NCBI RefSeq assembly: GCF_000382225.1
Contig: NZ_KB907812.1
Span: 62,001-126,000 of the forward strand
Reading direction: 5' to 3'
Source: Hymenobacter aerophilus DSM 13606
GTDB lineage: Bacteria > Bacteroidota > Bacteroidia > Cytophagales > Hymenobacteraceae
Length of the DNA stretch: 64,000 bases
Position 1 is the first letter of the stretch. Each line of letters begins with the position of its first letter. The notes beneath the pieces were generated by a model that was not told the DNA's origin, did no database searches, and saw only the letters and a program-made list of their open reading frames with translations. The position numbers and the translations under genes were made by a program. Below are positions 60,998 through 64,000 of the stretch, one piece after another.

Positions 60998-61825
60998 ATG
61001 ACCCTTCCTGATACGCTTTCAACTACACTACCGACCACCCCGCGCGCGGGAATCCGCACCCTGGCCCGCGTGGGCTTTGCCGCCAAAGGCGTGGTATACG
61101 GGCTGATGGGCGCGCTGGCGCTGCTGGCGGCTACCGGCCAGCAACAGGGGCAAACGGCCGACAAAAAGGAGGCCGTGCAGACGCTGCAAAGCCTGCCCGG
61201 CGGGCCGGTGCTGCTGGGCCTGATTGCGCTGGGGCTGCTGGCCTACATTGTGTGGCGCGTAGTGCAGGCCGTGCGCGACACCGAAGACAAGGGCACCGAT
61301 GCGGCCGGCATTGCGCGGCGCGTGGGCTACGCCGCCAGCGGGCTGCTATACGCCAGCCTGGCCTGGTACGCCGCCCAACTGGCCCTCAGCGGCTCGGCCG
61401 ACAGCAGTGGCAACGCCAGGCAAACCCTCACGGCCCGGGTGCTGGACTGGCCCGCCGGCGAGTGGCTGATTATGCTGGCAGGAGCGGCCACCATCGGCGT
61501 GGGTGTCTACCAGCTTTACCAGGCGTATTCCGGTCGGTTTCAAAAGAACATCCAAAGCAGCGACATTCCGGCCGGGCAGCAGAACACGGTGTACCGGCTG
61601 GGGCAGCTCGGCTACACGGCCCGCGGTATCGTGCTGGGCATCATCGGTTACTTCTTCATCCAGGCCGGCCGCCAGTCGCGCGCCTCGGCCGTCGGCAGCA
61701 CCGACGAGGCCTTCGACCTGCTGGCCAGCATGGGGCCGCTGGTGCTGGGCGTGGTGGCGCTGGGGCTGCTGGCCTACGGCCTGTACATGCTGGTGCAGGC
61801 CAAATACCCGGTTCTGAAAGTGTAG
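60998..61825 (+). CDS. DUF1206 membrane protein
   Basis: A 275-residue membrane protein made of three repeats of a two-TM unit, each opening with a similar motif: ARVGFAAKGVVYGLMGALAL, ARRVGYAASGLLYASLAWYA and GQLGYTARGIVLGIIGYFFI. This triple R-x-G(F/Y)xA(K/S/R)G pattern is diagnostic of DUF1206. The start at 60998 (MTLPDTLSTTLPTTPRAGIR) is chosen. Function unknown; widespread in Actinobacteria and Bacteroidota. Confidence 0.9.
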   Translation: MTLPDTLSTTLPTTPRAGIRTLARVGFAAKGVVYGLMGALALLAATGQQQGQTADKKEAVQTLQSLPGGPVLLGLIALGLLAYIVWRVVQAVRDTEDKGTDAAGIARRVGYAASGLLYASLAWYAAQLALSGSADSSGNARQTLTARVLDWPAGEWLIMLAGAATIGVGVYQLYQAYSGRFQKNIQSSDIPAGQQNTVYRLGQLGYTARGIVLGIIGYFFIQAGRQSRASAVGSTDEAFDLLASMGPLVLGVVALGLLAYGLYMLVQAKYPVLKV

Positions 61826-61878
61826 GCTGGCTTTTGGTAGAAAGGCGAGCCTAGAGCCAATTCGAGGTTAGTGAATGA

Positions 61879-61997
61879 TGTAGTGACGCGATGGGTCGCG
61901 TCTCAATCGTTGAACAGTCTCGCTGAACGGAATTGTTGTCACGGCTCCGGTCAACGTTGCCGTTCAACGATTGAGACGCGATGGGTCGCGTCTCTAC
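61879..61997. repeat. Intergenic palindrome, GTAGAGACGCGA family
   Basis: TGTAGTGACGCGATGGGTCG…AATCGTTGAAC and inverse GTTCAACGATT…GTCTCTACA; in the left arm the nested GACGCGA-TGGG-TCGCGTC is in the opposite orientation to the expected complement (ATGGGT where the perfect partner would be ACCCAT). TCTCTACAATCGTTCAGG at its right edge recurs, as TCTCTGCAATCGTTCGGG, at 63343-63360. Confidence 0.9.
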
Positions 61998-62019
61998 AAT
62001 CGTTCAGGCCGGTACCGCG

Positions 62020-63237
62020 CTAGTCGGCCACGTAGTCGGCCAGGTACTGGTACCGCTCGGTGAGCTGGCCGCCGCGGGCGATGGTGGCGCGCTCGATGAC
62101 TTCGTCGGGGCCACCCTCGGCCAGCAGGTGGGGCAGCACGTGGGCGATAAGCTGACTGGCGAAGTCGCGCGAGGCATTGCGGGGCAGCTCGCAGGGCAGG
62201 TTGTCCACGGCCATCACCGTGAGGTGCTCGGGGGCCGAATAGGCGGGGTGCAGCTCGCCGGTGGCCGGGGCGTAGTCGTAGGCGGGCTCTTGGATGGTGG
62301 TGCTGCGGTGGGTGGTGGGGATGGAGCCCTCGATGTCGCAGGTGACGTCGGCAATGGTGTTGATGCGGAAATCGGGGCGGCGTACATCGGCCTCGGCAAA
62401 CAGGCGCGGGGCCTGGGGATGCCAGTAGGCGCAGGCAATCAGCAGGTCGGTAACGGGCAGGAAGTTGCCGAACGTGCTTTCGTAGGCCTGGGGGTTGCGG
62501 TGAAAATCGGGCGTGTCCCAGACGCGGCCGTCGCGGCGGCGGTTGTAGTCGGAGGAGCGCAGCTGGGCGTACACCGGCTCGTTGAAATCGAGGTAGAGGT
62601 AGTCGTAGATGCTCACGCGGCGGATGCCCATCAGCTCCAGCACCTCAACCGCGCCCTGGGCCACGCGGCCCGAGCCCGTCACGGCTATCTTGATGGGCGG
62701 CAGCTTCTTCACCTTAAAAAACTCGTCCTGCATATCCTCCATATCCACGCACTCGTAGGCGGGCTTGAGGTTAAATAGGTCGTGCTTGCGGCCGTAGGTG
62801 AGCAGACCGTTGTAGGCGCCCACAATGCCGGCCCAGCGCCCAAACGCCACAATGCGCTGGCCCTGCTCGTCGGTGAGCACCTCGTAATCGACCAGCGTGA
62901 TGTTGCGCCGGAGCACCTGGCGCAGCAGCTCGCGGTTGGCGGGCTGCTTTTTGATGGTGTGCGAGAAGAAGCAGTAGGTTTTGTTGGGCAGCAGTTCGGC
63001 CACCGGCACTTCCTTCACGCCCATCAGCACGTCGCAGTCGGCCACGCTGGGGCGCACCTCCAGGCCCAGCTCGCGGTACTCATCGTCGGAGAAAGCCCGG
63101 ATTTCGCTCTGCTGGGCCACGATTTTCAGGCCTGGAAACTGGTCCTGGGCCTCGATGCACTTCTTGGGAGTGAGGGGGACGCGCTTATCGGGGGGCGTTT
63201 TGCCTTCGCGCAGCAGGCCAATGGTGAGGGTGGGCAT
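62020..63237 (-). CDS. NAD(P)-dependent amino-acid dehydrogenase, lysine-forming saccharopine/alanine dehydrogenase type
   Basis: A 405-residue cytoplasmic enzyme. N-terminal domain GLLREGKTPPDKRVPLTPKK matches alanine dehydrogenase/saccharopine dehydrogenase (RVP/ALTP with catalytic Lys), and KTYCFFSHTIKKQPANRELL carries the His-lysine active-site region. NAD fold PIKIAVTGSGRVAQGAVEVL; then TNTPDF-like VWDTPDFHRNPQAYESTFGN and RINTIADVTCDIEGSIPTTH. Closest overall to Lys1-like or Bacteroidota lysine-pathway enzymes rather than Ald; the substrate is not proven. Start at 63237 (MPTLTIGLLREGK). Confidence 0.85.
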   Translation of the reverse strand: MPTLTIGLLREGKTPPDKRVPLTPKKCIEAQDQFPGLKIVAQQSEIRAFSDDEYRELGLEVRPSVADCDVLMGVKEVPVAELLPNKTYCFFSHTIKKQPANRELLRQVLRRNITLVDYEVLTDEQGQRIVAFGRWAGIVGAYNGLLTYGRKHDLFNLKPAYECVDMEDMQDEFFKVKKLPPIKIAVTGSGRVAQGAVEVLELMGIRRVSIYDYLYLDFNEPVYAQLRSSDYNRRRDGRVWDTPDFHRNPQAYESTFGNFLPVTDLLIACAYWHPQAPRLFAEADVRRPDFRINTIADVTCDIEGSIPTTHRSTTIQEPAYDYAPATGELHPAYSAPEHLTVMAVDNLPCELPRNASRDFASQLIAHVLPHLLAEGGPDEVIERATIARGGQLTERYQYLADYVAD

Positions 63238-63274
63238 AAGCTTGGGTGGGATGGAACAGGCCCTAAAGGTAGCT

Positions 63275-63302
63275 GTAGAGACGCGACCCATCGCGTCTCT
63301 AC
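63275..63302. repeat. Half-size palindrome, GTAGAGACGCGA family
   Basis: GTAGAGACGCGA-CCCA-TCGCGTCTCTAC is a perfect 12 bp hairpin with a 4-base loop: one nested unit of the larger family elements. A degenerate partner (TGTAGACCCACCGCGTCTCTGC) follows at about 63329-63350, so this may be a decayed full element in the divergent promoter region. Confidence 0.8.
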
Positions 63303-63416
63303 GTTGCTGATGTTGTATTACCACTCCCTGTAGACCCACCGCGTCTCTGCAATCGTTCGGGTGGACCGGCTAAACTTTTCCCTGATTCCTGGTTTAGGGG
63401 TGCCACCTTTTCGCGC

Positions 63417-63424
63417 TACCTTTG
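63417..63424 (+). promoter_or_regulatory. -7 box TACCTTTG for gcvP
   Basis: Exact Bacteroidota -7 match 48 bases before the gcvP ATG at 63473. Confidence 0.6.
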
Positions 63425-63472
63425 TTAGGCTCTTTGCGGAGCCTTTCCGTTGCCACCCTCACCACCCTTCTT

Positions 63473-64000
63473 ATGTTGCTGAAGACCAAGCCCGCCGACG
63501 TGTTTGTGGACCGCCATAATGGTCCTGACGATGCCGGTGTTGCCGAAATGCTGCGCGTTGTCGGCGTCGAGTCGATTGACCAGCTCATCGACGAAACCGT
63601 GCCGGCGGCTATTCGCCTCAAAATGCCGCTGAACCTGCCCGCGGCCCTCACCGAGCGGGCGTTTCTGGCCAAGTTCAAGGGCATTGCCGAGAAGAACCGG
63701 CTGTTCAAGAACTACATCGGCCTAGGCTACCACCCCACCCAGCTGCCGGCCGTTATTCAGCGCAACATCCTCGAGAATCCGGGCTGGTATACCGCTTACA
63801 CGCCCTACCAGGCCGAAATTGCCCAGGGCCGCCTCGAAGCCCTGATTAATTACCAGACGATGGTAATGGAGCTCACGGGCCTCGAAATTGCCAACGCCAG
63901 CCTGCTCGACGAAGGCACCGCCGCCGCCGAGACGCTGCACATGTTCCACTCGCTCAGCAAGAAGAAAGGCGCCAAGCGCTACTTCGTGTCGGAGCAGGTG
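63473..64000 (+). CDS. gcvP: Glycine dehydrogenase (aminomethyl-transferring), P protein, 5' part
   Basis: P subunit of the glycine cleavage system: PLP-dependent decarboxylation of glycine with transfer of aminomethyl to the H protein's lipoyl. 176 codons are visible before the window ends. N-terminus [20 protein letters not shown], then [60 protein letters not shown] and [20 protein letters not shown] are all typical of GcvP (full length about 960 residues). The frame has no stop to the edge. Confidence 0.95.
   Translation, partial: MLLKTKPADVFVDRHNGPDDAGVAEMLRVVGVESIDQLIDETVPAAIRLKMPLNLPAALTERAFLAKFKGIAEKNRLFKNYIGLGYHPTQLPAVIQRNILENPGWYTAYTPYQAEIAQGRLEALINYQTMVMELTGLEIANASLLDEGTAAAETLHMFHSLSKKKGAKRYFVSEQV

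Overview
The window is GC-rich chromosomal DNA from a Bacteroidota bacterium, most likely Cytophagales/Hymenobacteraceae and probably Hymenobacter. This rests on repeated Bacteroidota-type -7 boxes (TAnnTTTG, usually TACCTTTG) close to start codons, little Shine-Dalgarno signal, many small lipoproteins with N-terminal MK…C lipoboxes, families typical of the phylum (DUF5777, DUF4142, DUF349, short-word intergenic repeats) and a lycopene cyclase expected in a pigmented member. The species is inferred from gene content only. No rRNA, tRNA, CRISPR array, prophage or IS transposase was seen.

Layout. 1-9.7 kb: start of a leftward gene, a fused M16 protease, rpoN, asnS, a low-GC membrane protein, a polytopic membrane protein flanked by a complete and a truncated copy of a Rof/YaeO-like gene. 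9.7-15.2 kb: Rieske/AIF-like oxidoreductase and uvrA with a long N-terminal tail. 15.3-18.5 kb: a lipoprotein block including two DUF4142 proteins. 18.5-25.5 kb: enoyl-CoA hydratase, ispD, queA, a MacB-type permease, a LOG protein and crtY. 25.8-29.2 kb: a co-directional run of monoheme cytochrome lipoprotein, YceI, DUF5777 beta-barrel, an HMA-like membrane-anchored protein, a truncated-globin lipoprotein and a HemA-C-terminus-like small protein, which looks like a haem/redox module of the cell envelope. 29.2-37 kb: ABC ATPase, DUF2795, DUF349, ettA, an amidase broken by one stop codon, a zinc ribbon and a CDF transporter. 37-41.1 kb: a SNF2-family helicase whose P-loop is split by a 347-residue intein with class 3 hallmarks and two LAGLIDADG motifs. 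41.2-47.3 kb: LolC/E-like permease, methyltransferase, rbfA, a polytopic membrane protein, def and ruvX. 47.6-56.4 kb: CtpA-type protease, transglutaminase, hmgA, a royal-jelly-family protein, a double-psi barrel protein and hypotheticals. 56.6-64 kb: an all-helical protein, two tandem paralogous envelope proteins, CsbD, a Rossmann-type protein, DUF1206, a lysine-forming saccharopine/alanine dehydrogenase relative, and the 5' part of gcvP.

The two strongest points of interest are the intein and a dense network of intergenic palindromes. At least fourteen long inverted repeats in several sequence families (arms beginning GTCATCCTGAGC, CGTCATTCAGAGC, GTAGAGACGCGA and others) lie between genes. 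Their palindromy often runs past the shared core into sequence unique to that site, and they supply stop codons or promoter-like boxes to neighbouring genes. Much of the rest is housekeeping: translation (asnS, rbfA, ettA, queA, def), repair (uvrA, ruvX), transcription (rpoN) and envelope biogenesis.
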